A DNA stretch of 14,361 bases. Origin: Proteobacteria bacterium UBA6522. Lineage in GTDB: Bacteria; Pseudomonadota; Gammaproteobacteria; Steroidobacterales; Rariloculaceae. Shown here in pieces: positions 1 to 7,053 of this stretch. The stretch spans positions 29,562 to 43,922 of the forward strand of contig DJLG01000129.1 in assembly GCA_002434915.1 (NCBI GenBank), read 5' to 3'. A program made the position numbers and the translations under genes. Below the pieces are notes generated by a model. It made no database searches. It had not been told where the DNA came from and saw nothing but the letters and a program-made list of their open reading frames with translations. Every line of letters starts with the position of its first letter. The stretch's first letter is position 1.

Positions 1-795
1 CGGTTCTGGATCGGTAGTGTCCAGAGCACAACCTGCTATTTGTCCGTCATCCAGTGCCTGTACTAGTGCTTCAGTATCAATAATGGGACCGCGTGAGCAG
101 TTAATAATTACTGCTGTACTTTTCATTTTTGAAAATGCATCCGCACCCACCATTCCACGAGTCTGAGGTGTAAGGGGGGCATGAACACATAGATAATCTG
201 ATTCTTTGAGTAAGTCTTCAAGTTCTACTTTTTCCCCTGACACGTCAAATTGTCCTGCTTCAACAAATGGGTCAGAGTAAAGGACACGCATATCTAAGCT
301 TGCTGCACCTCTTGCAACCCGTCGTGCAATATTTCCAAAACCGATAAGCCCTATTGTTGAACCTGCTAAACGGAACATTGGTTTGCCAGGGGGGACGGCC
401 CACTCACCTTTACGGACTAGTCGATCATAAAATGCAATCTTACGTGCACAAGTAAGTAGCATTGCGAGAGTGTGTTCGGCCACTTCTTCAATACAGTATG
501 TTGGGTTATTGGTGACAATAATTCCGGCTTCAGTTGCAGCCGCAAGATCTATTGTATCGACGCCTATCCCATACCGAGCAATAATTTTGCAATTGGGCAT
601 GCGCGCCATGATATCTGCTGTAATTGGTCCGCCATAGGTATTCAGTAATGCCTCGCAGTTTTCAGCTTCTGGGAAAAAAGCTTCTGGATCAGTAACTTGC
701 AAAGGCACGAGATTGGCTAGATTCCCAAGGATTTCTTCTTCGACATCTAGTGATTCCCATACATAATCAGTGAGAACGACTTTTGCTTTTGACAT
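1..795 (-). CDS. D-2-hydroxyacid dehydrogenase, CtBP/phosphoglycerate dehydrogenase-like (3' end beyond window)
   Basis: NAD-dependent reduction of a 2-oxoacid to a D-2-hydroxyacid (or the reverse) in the cytoplasm. I translated 265 residues from the ATG at 795; the frame is still open at base 1, so the C-terminus is missing. The Rossmann motif GLIGFGNIA is at residues 149-157, and Asp175 at the end of the next strand favours NAD over NADP. The catalytic Arg235 (NCSRG) and Glu264 (TDPEP) sit 29 residues apart, as in D-lactate dehydrogenase; the catalytic His lies off the window. The stretch YCIEEVAEHTLAMLL resembles the CtBP-like subgroup. A weak Shine-Dalgarno (AGGT) precedes the ATG. It lies 44 nt downstream of the phosphotransferase gene on the same strand, so probably the third gene of that operon. 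Family assignment is firm; the substrate (glyoxylate, hydroxypyruvate, 3-phosphoglycerate or another acid) is not determined. Confidence 0.93.
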   Translation of the reverse strand, partial: MSKAKVVLTDYVWESLDVEEEILGNLANLVPLQVTDPEAFFPEAENCEALLNTYGGPITADIMARMPNCKIIARYGIGVDTIDLAAATEAGIIVTNNPTYCIEEVAEHTLAMLLTCARKIAFYDRLVRKGEWAVPPGKPMFRLAGSTIGLIGFGNIARRVARGAASLDMRVLYSDPFVEAGQFDVSGEKVELEDLLKESDYLCVHAPLTPQTRGMVGADAFSKMKSTAVIINCSRGPIIDTEALVQALDDGQIAGCALDTTDPEP

Positions 796-839
796 TTAAA
801 TACCTATCGCAATTACCAGGGTTTGAATTAAATTGATGG

Positions 840-2114
840 CTACTCTTTCCAACGTACGATGCCAGCAACTCCATCAACTGCAACTGTTGAGCCATCTGGA
901 ATACTAGTGGTGGCATCAAGTACGCCTAAAACCATGGGTATGCCACGTTCACGTGCTAGAGAAGCAAGGTGTGATGTACTTCCACCAAGTTCTGCTATTA
1001 CCGCAGAAACCTGCGGTAAAATTCCAGCGAGAGCTGGTCCCGGCACCTTGGTTATTAGGACATCTCCCGGGCCGATTCGGCTAAGTTCGCATTCACAGTT
1101 CACCACACAAGCCTTTCCGGTTCCCCAGCCTACTCCAGCAGGGTGACCTCTTAGCCGTGGGTGCTGATCCCAGATTTGATCAGGAGCATGTTCGGTTTCT
1201 AAATGCAGTGGGCGAGCTTGAAGTAGCTTGAAACCATCATCATCTAATGACCATTCAATTTCAGCTGGACCGTCAACTATTGACTCGGCTGCACAAAGAT
1301 ACTGCCCAAGCTCTTTTACCTGTTCTTTAGATAGGCATGGTTCAATAGCCATTTCTTTACTGATAGTTTGTGTGCCATGGTGTGTACACCCTACAGCCTG
1401 AAATTTTCTACCAGCAGCTATTTCTAGAACTTTGCCATCTCGTGTTAGTCGATAACGATCAGGTACCACTTCTCCTTGGGCGATAGCAGATCCGAGTCCT
1501 AAGGTTGCGTTAATCAGCATGTCACCTTCTGAAGTTTTACTAAGCCCCCCTCCTGATATCTTGGCATTTACTAATGGTTGAATAATGAGTCCCATACCTG
1601 TTTCAGCCGGGTCTATGTCATGTGTTGCCATATAGCGAAGTGCTCGGGTTGCCCATAATGCACACCAGCATGATCTAATCGCGGTTAGGTATTCAGTTTT
1701 GTCCTCGAGACCAAGGAAACTTTCAAATTGTCCGGCAAAGCTAGAACCGAACCTATCCTCAACCAATGCTGAAGATCTCACAACACCAAGGTTATTCGGA
1801 ATCGACATTATGGATTCCCAAGCGCCCATTAAGGGTTCAATAAGTTTGTCGGTGATGGGTTGGTCCAACAGGCCAAGTTTAATAGCTAGTGCACTACGAC
1901 GTGCTTCCATACCCTCGGTACTGAAGACTTTATGTGCGGTCTCTTCAAGTCCTAAAGCTTTTAGTTGTAGGCGATATGCATCAGCATCCAGAGCAAAGCC
2001 ATTAGCGATTGGAAGTCCCGCTACCCCCAAGGCCGCTAAATTAGCAGCCTTGGGGCCAAAGCGATCGGCATCGGTTGCATCAGCATCCGTGAGAGGGACG
2101 ACAAATTTTTCCAC
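840..2114 (-). CDS. Two-domain PEP synthase/pyruvate phosphate dikinase-like phosphotransferase, no PEP-binding barrel
   Basis: The 424-residue protein has an ATP-grasp PPDK_N domain (about 1-305) joined directly to a swivelling phosphohistidine domain (about 325-424). Visible ATP-domain landmarks are Lys22 in FGPKAANL, RSSALVED at 113-120, GEVVPDRY at 214-221, EIEW at 285-288 and LLQARP at 297-302. The phosphocarrier His382 lies in GGSTSHLASLARERGIP. The C-terminal PEP/pyruvate barrel of full enzymes (about 800 residues) is absent, and so is the acceptor domain of rifampicin phosphotransferase. By family chemistry ATP would phosphorylate His382 and the phosphoryl group would pass to an unknown acceptor, as in phenylphosphate synthase, where these domains are on separate subunits. 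The start is GTG, chosen because AAAGGGA precedes it by 8 nt. It follows the M24 gene by 32 nt. Fold certain, acceptor unknown. Confidence 0.85.
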   Translation of the reverse strand: MEKFVVPLTDADATDADRFGPKAANLAALGVAGLPIANGFALDADAYRLQLKALGLEETAHKVFSTEGMEARRSALAIKLGLLDQPITDKLIEPLMGAWESIMSIPNNLGVVRSSALVEDRFGSSFAGQFESFLGLEDKTEYLTAIRSCWCALWATRALRYMATHDIDPAETGMGLIIQPLVNAKISGGGLSKTSEGDMLINATLGLGSAIAQGEVVPDRYRLTRDGKVLEIAAGRKFQAVGCTHHGTQTISKEMAIEPCLSKEQVKELGQYLCAAESIVDGPAEIEWSLDDDGFKLLQARPLHLETEHAPDQIWDQHPRLRGHPAGVGWGTGKACVVNCECELSRIGPGDVLITKVPGPALAGILPQVSAVIAELGGSTSHLASLARERGIPMVLGVLDATTSIPDGSTVAVDGVAGIVRWKE

Positions 2115-2146
2115 TAAGCTTTCCCTTTGAACGTCCGTTACCAGAG

Positions 2147-3430
2147 CTAGACTAGTTTGCGGTCTCTAGAGTCCGCCGCAGCATAGCCTGGTATTGGGTC
2201 AACAACGGTAATCTGTTCTACCGGGAAGTTTGAAACAATCTCGGTATGATCACTATGCACAATCAACATTTCTTCTATTCGAACACCGTACTCAAACGGG
2301 ATTCCATGCTGCGTCTCAAGTGCAAAAGTCATGCCTTCCTTTATGTCAATCGGATGGTCTATTGACCAAATACGTGAAATAACTGGCGGGTCATACTGAG
2401 CAAGTCCTAGGCCATGCCCCCAAAGATTAGCTGCTGCCTGGTCCTCTTCTTCATAGCCCCAAGTCTCTTTTGCAGAGGGCCAAACCGAAGCAATATCTTT
2501 AGTGGTCGCACCAACTTTTACCTCATTGATAGCCTTATAGAGCCACTCCAGCGCCAAAGCATATATATCCTTTTGTTTTTGTGATGGCTCCTTACCTACA
2601 CAGTATGTTCGGTAGTAGCAGGATTTATAACCATTCCATGTGAGTGCCGCGAGGTCCATGAAGACAATATCACCTGGTTTTATTATTCGATCGGAAAAGT
2701 TTCTCCAGTTTGGCCAGGTGTTCGGGCCGGAGGAAACAATCACATCTTCAACATCTTCCATGCCCGGAATATTGTAAAGAAACTCCATAATATGGGCTGT
2801 AACTTGATTTTCTGTCAGGCCCGGGCGCAAGAATTTCATCGTTTCCCAGTGAGCTGCGTCTCCAATTGCGCCAACAATACGGAAGCATTCCTGTTCATCG
2901 ACATTTTTAACGGCACGAGCATCCATCATAGGGCTCATACCATCGGTCCAGTCGATTCCTGCTTCTTTAAAAGCACCTATGATATTGATGTCAACAAAAT
3001 CAATACCAACTTTCATGCCAGCAACATTACTTTTCTTCATTTCTTGAAGCACGGCGTTTGTGAATTTCTTAACCTGCTGATCTGATGCTGGACCAGCGGC
3101 TCCTTTAATCCATGCATAGGAGTAGCGAACATTTTCGGGTGGAATCCACGGAGAGTGTCTCTCGATCTGCATCCCGATGTCGCCTTGCTCAAATATGACA
3201 GGTGGATCATCTCCACATAGCATCGCATAGCGAAGTCCAGGCTTTAGTCTGTTCCAACCTGGGGTCATTGTGCTTGTGACGTAGCGCACGTTTTCATCAT
3301 ACATAAGTACCAATGCGCCAAGACCATGAGCTTTCATTTTTTCTCTAGCTCTTTCGAGTCTATATGTCCGCAGCCGATCCCAATTAACTCGCTGTTGCCA
3401 ATCCAATCCCACCGTACCGAAATTTGCCAT
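2147..3430 (-). CDS. M24-family (creatinase/Xaa-Pro peptidase/DddP fold) protein with degenerate metal site
   Basis: Pita-bread fold protein of 427 residues from the ATG at 3430, which has AGGGGA 6 nt upstream; the longer ATG at 3481 has no Shine-Dalgarno. The N-terminal domain (LRTYRLERAREKMKAHG, then ENVRYVT) and the C-terminal catalytic domain match the family, and length and N-terminus look most like creatinase and DddP (DMSP lyase) relatives. Of the five dinuclear-metal ligands of aminopeptidase P, Asp259, His339 (GHGLGL), Glu372 (ALET) and Glu386 (VRIEE) align, but the second Asp of the DxTRT motif is Cys271 (GYKSCYYRT). The position of creatinase catalytic His232 is Trp or Asn here. 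It is therefore unlikely to be an ordinary proline peptidase; a C-N hydrolase or lyase acting on a small molecule is more plausible, but that is inference. First gene of the left minus-strand operon, divergent from tctB. Confidence 0.85.
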   Translation of the reverse strand: MANFGTVGLDWQQRVNWDRLRTYRLERAREKMKAHGLGALVLMYDENVRYVTSTMTPGWNRLKPGLRYAMLCGDDPPVIFEQGDIGMQIERHSPWIPPENVRYSYAWIKGAAGPASDQQVKKFTNAVLQEMKKSNVAGMKVGIDFVDINIIGAFKEAGIDWTDGMSPMMDARAVKNVDEQECFRIVGAIGDAAHWETMKFLRPGLTENQVTAHIMEFLYNIPGMEDVEDVIVSSGPNTWPNWRNFSDRIIKPGDIVFMDLAALTWNGYKSCYYRTYCVGKEPSQKQKDIYALALEWLYKAINEVKVGATTKDIASVWPSAKETWGYEEEDQAAANLWGHGLGLAQYDPPVISRIWSIDHPIDIKEGMTFALETQHGIPFEYGVRIEEMLIVHSDHTEIVSNFPVEQITVVDPIPGYAAADSRDRKLV

Positions 3431-3511
3431 GCTTAATCCCCTGTCGAAGCAAAACCCTGGTAAATCCTTCGAACTCACCATTTTAAGTTCAGTTGCTATG
3501 ATGTGCTGCGG

Positions 3512-3709
3512 TTCGCGATTACTTGAATGAAATTCGCGGAGAGCACGTTAACTTAGTAATAACGTGGATTTTACGCTAGCCATTCGCGACATGAAATACC
3601 TAGATGCACACAATAGCGTTAATTGTGGGTTGCATGAGCTCAATAGACTTGCAAAAATGACGTTGTTTGCGCACCGCTTAAAATTAATATTTATAAAGGC
3701 GGGTTCGCG
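3512..3709. repeat. Four dispersed TTCGCG direct repeats
   Basis: TTCGCG occurs on the plus strand at 3512-3517, 3533-3538, 3583-3588 and 3704-3709. The first two are 21 bp apart, two helical turns. Less than one copy is expected in about 300 bp of this composition. They may be regulator half-sites or chance. Confidence 0.3.
3544..3566. promoter_or_regulatory. Inverted repeat CACGTTA-N9-TAACGTG, candidate operator
   Basis: Perfect 7-bp arms at 3544-3550 and 3560-3566 with a 9-bp spacer lie in the divergent control region. The arm centres are about 16 bp apart, which suits a dimeric helix-turn-helix regulator. There is no T-tract, so a terminator is unlikely. No regulator gene is visible in the window. 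Confidence 0.4.
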
Positions 3710-3745
3710 TTACAAATTCTGGGCTGTTTATGGGAGGCGTAAGCC

Positions 3746-3805
3746 ATGTTGCATGCTGTGTTGGATAGATTTGCGTCTCTTGTTCTGGCTTATCATGTCT
3801 CCTGA
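3746..3805 (+). CDS. Possible 19-residue leader peptide overlapping the tctB start
   Basis: A short ORF begins at ATG 3746, 8 nt after the GGAGG at 3733-3737, the best Shine-Dalgarno in this gap. It encodes MLHAVLDRFASLVLAYHVS and stops with TGA at 3803-3805. The tctB ATG (3795) lies inside its last codons in another frame, so ribosomes finishing the leader could re-initiate on tctB, which has no good site of its own. There is no homology support; it is proposed only from the ribosome-site geometry. Confidence 0.25.
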   Translation: MLHAVLDRFASLVLAYHVS

Positions 3806-4367
3806 TAATACAACCCAAATGGATGGGGTAGAGGACCCTGAAGAGAACCTGATTGCTAGAAAAAACCTTGTGGGTGCTGCCATGATTGGTTTGCTTGCAA
3901 TACTAACAATGTTTTTTTCTTTGCGTCTTGTTGTTCCGGATTCAATTTATACGGCGCCCGGACTTTTACCTTTTATCGTCGGATTTACTCTGCTCCTAAT
4001 GGCCATAATATTAGGTATGCAATCGATTCGGGCAGGTGCACTGACTAAATCCAATACGTTGTTTGCTGGTTTGGCATATGCAAGTTGGTCAGAAGAAGAC
4101 AGGCGACGTTTGATGCTTGCGGTGCTGATCGTAATGTACGTAATGTTAGTCGCATTTGTGAACTTTAATTGGCAAATCCCTGGCGCCCCATTTGGGTTTG
4201 AAATTAGTAGTTATGAGGTCATCTCTATTGTTATGGTGACTTGGATCCTCTATTTGTTTTGGAGGGCCTCGATAACAAGATGCTTTGTTATTGCGGTTAT
4301 TAATATTGAATTGTTAGCGACCATTTTTCGGTATGGATTTGGCATTCTGATGCCAGAAACTTTTTGA
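3795..4367 (+). CDS. tctB: Tripartite tricarboxylate transporter small membrane subunit, TctB family
   Basis: Small integral-membrane subunit of a TTT-type secondary importer for carboxylates. From ATG 3795 the protein is 190 residues, the usual TctB size, with a charged cytoplasmic N-terminus (DNTTQMDGVEDPEEN) and hydrophobic segments at about 24-46, 54-75, 106-124, 140-156 and 162-178; TctB usually has four. The TAPGLLPFIVG stretch before the second segment is the TctB-like part. A longer frame back to 3564 is open, but its extra 77 residues do not resemble the family. The gene ends 7 nt before tctA, and that adjacency is the strongest support, because TctB sequences diverge widely. No TctC periplasmic binding protein gene accompanies it here. 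Substrate unknown. Confidence 0.85.
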   Translation: MSPDNTTQMDGVEDPEENLIARKNLVGAAMIGLLAILTMFFSLRLVVPDSIYTAPGLLPFIVGFTLLLMAIILGMQSIRAGALTKSNTLFAGLAYASWSEEDRRRLMLAVLIVMYVMLVAFVNFNWQIPGAPFGFEISSYEVISIVMVTWILYLFWRASITRCFVIAVINIELLATIFRYGFGILMPETF

Positions 4368-4374
4368 TATAAGC

Positions 4375-5883
4375 ATGGAAGTCCTCTTACAGGTACAAGA
4401 ACAGTTTCTGGTTATTCTCCAAGACCCATGGCTTTTAGTTATCTGTCTTGCTGGAGTAACTTTAGGAATAACCTGGGGGGCAATGCCAGGGCTTTCTACC
4501 ACGATGGCTATGACCTTGTTAATTGGTCTTACGGTTGGCATGTCTCAATCTGCCGCTATCATGTTTATGTTGGGTGTCTACACAGGCTGTGTTTTTGGTG
4601 GCGCTATTTCTGCGGTGCTTGTCAATATTCCAGGCACACCTGATGCTGTACCTACGATGATAGAGGGTTATGCTCTAGCCCGGCGAGGGGAAGGTGGTCT
4701 TGCTTTAGGCACTGCGATTTCTGCGTCTTTTTTGGGAAACTGGGTGGGTATCCTACTATTAATTGCAATGATCCCAGCCGTTCTTTTTCTTGCCCTGCAG
4801 TTTCGTTCATGGGAAATGTTTCTTCTTTCCCTGTGGGGAATTGCAATATGCGGCTCGATGTCATCTTTGGACATGCCGATAAAAGGATGGATCTCTGGTT
4901 GGATAGGATTGTTAGTTTCTTTCGTCGGATTGGATGCCATTCATGGAGTTTCCCGTTTCACTTTAGACTCCTTTTATCTCAGCGATGGAATCGGCTTTAT
5001 TCCTGTTCTTATCGGGCTTTTCGGAATCTCAGAAATACTGCGTGTGCTCCCGCAGAGGAGTCCTCCCAAGATTCCATCAGATGTCGGACGTGTTCTTCCC
5101 TCTTTCCAGGCGTTCAAACGATATGTAGCGCCCAGTTTTCGATCAGGCATCATTGGCACGATTATTGGGGCGATTCCAGGTGCTGGAGCCAATGTGGCCT
5201 CCTTCTTTGCTTATGACGTTGGTAGGCGTCGTGCATCGAAGGAAGAAAAGAAGAAGTGGGGAAAAGGCAGTTATGAGGCTATCGTTTGCGCAGAAGTAGC
5301 TAATAATGCAAATGTCGGGGGTTCCATGTTGCCTACGCTCGCACTTGGCATACCTGGCAATGCTGCTGCTGCTGCAATTCTTGCTGCTCTGCAATTAAAA
5401 AATGTAGTCGTTGGCCCATTGATTCAGATTGAAAACCCCGGCCTCATTTACTTTATTTATATCGGGCTGATCATCGCTAATTTCTTTATGTATGGTATGG
5501 CAATTGCGCTGATCAAGCCCTGTGTAAAATTATTTAGTTTGCCAAAAACATTATTAATGCCATTAATTTTGCCTATTTGTATCCTTGGATCTTTTGCGGT
5601 TAACCTTAATTTTTTTGATGTATATGTGATGCTTGTTGCCGGTCTTATCGGCTATGTGTTGCATCAATTTGGTTTCCCATTAGCGCCGCTTGTTTTAGCA
5701 GTGATCCTAGGGCCATTGGCAGATGAAAATCTTAGACGGGCATTACTGGTTTTTGAGGACAGCGGTGTTCTCAATGTTTTATGGGATCGAAAACTTGGAA
5801 CGATCTTGTTATTAATTGTGATTTACACGTTTTATGACGGTATCTTTAGGCGAGGGAAGCCACAGGAAATTATAAATGACTGA
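4375..5883 (+). CDS. tctA: Tripartite tricarboxylate transporter large permease, TctA family
   Basis: Main translocation subunit of the TTT importer in the inner membrane, 502 residues, the normal length, with about 11-12 hydrophobic segments. Both internal-repeat signatures are visible: GAMPGLSTTMAMTLLIGLT (about 34-52) followed by GGAISAVLVNIPGTPDAVPTM, and in the second half GTIIGAIPGAGANVASFFAY followed by GGSMLPTLALGIPGNAAAA. These glycine/proline-rich loops are the TctA hallmark. The start ATG follows the tctB stop by 7 nt without a clear Shine-Dalgarno, which suggests translational coupling. Its 3' end overlaps the oxidoreductase start by 8 nt, so tctB, tctA and the oxidoreductase form one operon. 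The substrate is probably an organic acid, judged by family only. Confidence 0.96.
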   Translation: MEVLLQVQEQFLVILQDPWLLVICLAGVTLGITWGAMPGLSTTMAMTLLIGLTVGMSQSAAIMFMLGVYTGCVFGGAISAVLVNIPGTPDAVPTMIEGYALARRGEGGLALGTAISASFLGNWVGILLLIAMIPAVLFLALQFRSWEMFLLSLWGIAICGSMSSLDMPIKGWISGWIGLLVSFVGLDAIHGVSRFTLDSFYLSDGIGFIPVLIGLFGISEILRVLPQRSPPKIPSDVGRVLPSFQAFKRYVAPSFRSGIIGTIIGAIPGAGANVASFFAYDVGRRRASKEEKKKWGKGSYEAIVCAEVANNANVGGSMLPTLALGIPGNAAAAAILAALQLKNVVVGPLIQIENPGLIYFIYIGLIIANFFMYGMAIALIKPCVKLFSLPKTLLMPLILPICILGSFAVNLNFFDVYVMLVAGLIGYVLHQFGFPLAPLVLAVILGPLADENLRRALLVFEDSGVLNVLWDRKLGTILLLIVIYTFYDGIFRRGKPQEIIND

Positions 5884-7000
5884 AAAAATGGATAATATAG
5901 GTCTTGCTATTATCGGCTGCGGCACGATTGGGCGTATCAGGGCAAAGTTTGCGAGGCAATTTCCTGGCGTCGAATGGTTAGGTCTTTGTGATGAGAAACC
6001 TGAGGTTGGTAAACAACTAGCAGAAGATACAAAAGCAGACTTTTTTACCACATCATTTGAAGAGTTACTTGATCGCCCTGAGGTAAATGCGGTCATGGTG
6101 CTTACAGATGAGAACCGTCATACCGCACCGGCACTTATGGCGATTGACCGTGGGCATAAATTGTTTATCGAAAAACCTTTAGCAACAGACCCTCGCGAAT
6201 CGGCACAGATACTAAAAGCAATTAATGAGAAAGATACAGATGCTTGTGTTGCCTATACACAGCGTTTCCGTAGACGTTTTTTAACTATTAAAGAGCGTTT
6301 AGGTGCAGGCCAGATTGGTGATGTGCATTCGGTTGTGACCCGTGCTTTGATGAATCGGATGGTGCCAATAGCCACGCTTGCAAAGACAACTGAAAGAAAG
6401 AACCTAACGCCCATGGTTGTGTCGGGTACGCATAGTTTAGATATGTCTATGTGGCTAATGGAAGGGAAGGTGCCGGTTTCTGTGTATGCACGCTCAACAG
6501 ATAAGGTGCTTGGTTCACTCGGCACAAAGGATTCGACTTTTGGGGTATTTACCATGGAAGATGGGACCATATTTTCAATGAACATTAGCTGGGCACTGCC
6601 AGTGGTCTGGCCCGGCGCTGTCTATGGGATTGAGATAGGTATTGTTGGAACTAAGGGCGTTATTGATGTGGAAGATACACATCGAGATCTTGTGTTGGCT
6701 ACAGAAGAACCTTTACCCGCAGGCTATAGAACTCGTGGTTTTGAACCCCCCATGGAACGTCATGTGGACTTTCTTACAAGCTACCCGCCTGGTGATATTT
6801 GGAATGATCAACTGTGGGGGCCTATGAAGGAGGAAACGATGGCCTGGTTTACTCGAATAATGTTGGGTATTGAATCACCTCATGCTTCTGCCGCTGATGG
6901 TCATAGAAACTTAATGTTGACTATGGCAATGGACCGTTCAGCGAGACTCGGCGAAGAAGTTACATTGCCAATCGATCCCGAGGTTTTCTATTCGGACTAA
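5876..7000 (+). CDS. Gfo/Idh/MocA family NAD(P)-dependent oxidoreductase
   Basis: Soluble dehydrogenase of 374 residues. The N-terminal Rossmann domain has GCGTIG at 14-19 and Asp39 after the second strand, which favours NAD. The EKP motif (Glu99-Lys100-Pro101) supplies the catalytic lysine. In the C-terminal alpha/beta domain GTHSLDMSMW provides the His186/Asp189 pair usual for myo-inositol 2-dehydrogenase-like members. The family oxidises or reduces sugars, inositols and related alcohols, but also other hydroxy compounds, so the substrate is open. AGGA lies 8 nt before the ATG, which overlaps the tctA end (ATGACTGA); a second in-frame ATG is at 5888. Overlap with a transporter gene suggests that it acts on the imported compound or an early product. 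It converges on the Mo-hydroxylase gene 53 nt further on. Confidence 0.93.
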   Translation: MTEKMDNIGLAIIGCGTIGRIRAKFARQFPGVEWLGLCDEKPEVGKQLAEDTKADFFTTSFEELLDRPEVNAVMVLTDENRHTAPALMAIDRGHKLFIEKPLATDPRESAQILKAINEKDTDACVAYTQRFRRRFLTIKERLGAGQIGDVHSVVTRALMNRMVPIATLAKTTERKNLTPMVVSGTHSLDMSMWLMEGKVPVSVYARSTDKVLGSLGTKDSTFGVFTMEDGTIFSMNISWALPVVWPGAVYGIEIGIVGTKGVIDVEDTHRDLVLATEEPLPAGYRTRGFEPPMERHVDFLTSYPPGDIWNDQLWGPMKEETMAWFTRIMLGIESPHASAADGHRNLMLTMAMDRSARLGEEVTLPIDPEVFYSD

Positions 7001-7021
7001 ACACCTATAGTTAGCATAGCT

Positions 7022-7040
7022 GACCATAGAATGTATGGCC
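7022..7040. terminator. Weak hairpin between convergent genes
   Basis: GACCATA at 7022-7028 and TATGGCC at 7034-7040 flank a 5-nt loop. On the minus strand this is a 7-bp stem with one G-U pair; on the plus strand it has an A-C mismatch. No T-tract follows on either side. It is the only hairpin I found in the 53-bp gap where both operons must end, so it may serve as a weak bidirectional terminator. Confidence 0.25.
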
Positions 7041-7053
7041 AACCAATAACCAC

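Larger units (their letters stand above)
3431..3794. promoter_or_regulatory. Divergent intergenic control region between the M24 gene and tctB
   Basis: This 364-bp gap must carry the promoters of both divergent operons. It contains a 7-bp inverted repeat at 3544-3566, four copies of TTCGCG, and a 19-codon leader ORF that overlaps the tctB start. A weak plus-strand promoter is possible around 3664-3692 (TTGTTT, 17 nt, AATATT). The open frame that runs through the region from 3564 into tctB gives a Cys/Arg-rich peptide unlike any TctB N-terminus, so I treat it as untranslated. Confidence 0.5.

Noticed and set aside
1699..2130. Plus-strand open frame across the phosphotransferase gene, 143 codons
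   Set aside because: It is the shadow of a clearly conserved minus-strand gene; its translation is low-complexity Ser/Ala/Pro/Lys with no recognisable motif.
2147..3430. DddP (DMSP lyase) identity for the M24 protein
   Set aside because: The N-terminal part is similar in style, but the DxD plus D iron-binding pattern that I recall for DddP is not present (DLA and Cys271 instead).
3431..3481. Longer M24 start at ATG 3481
   Set aside because: No Shine-Dalgarno precedes it, whereas the ATG at 3430 has AGGGGA at ideal spacing and family homology begins after it.
3564..3794. Upstream extension of tctB from an ATG at 3564
   Set aside because: The 77 added residues are Cys/Arg-rich with no transmembrane pattern or TctB likeness, and the stretch carries regulatory-looking repeats. 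The start at 3795 gives the usual family length.
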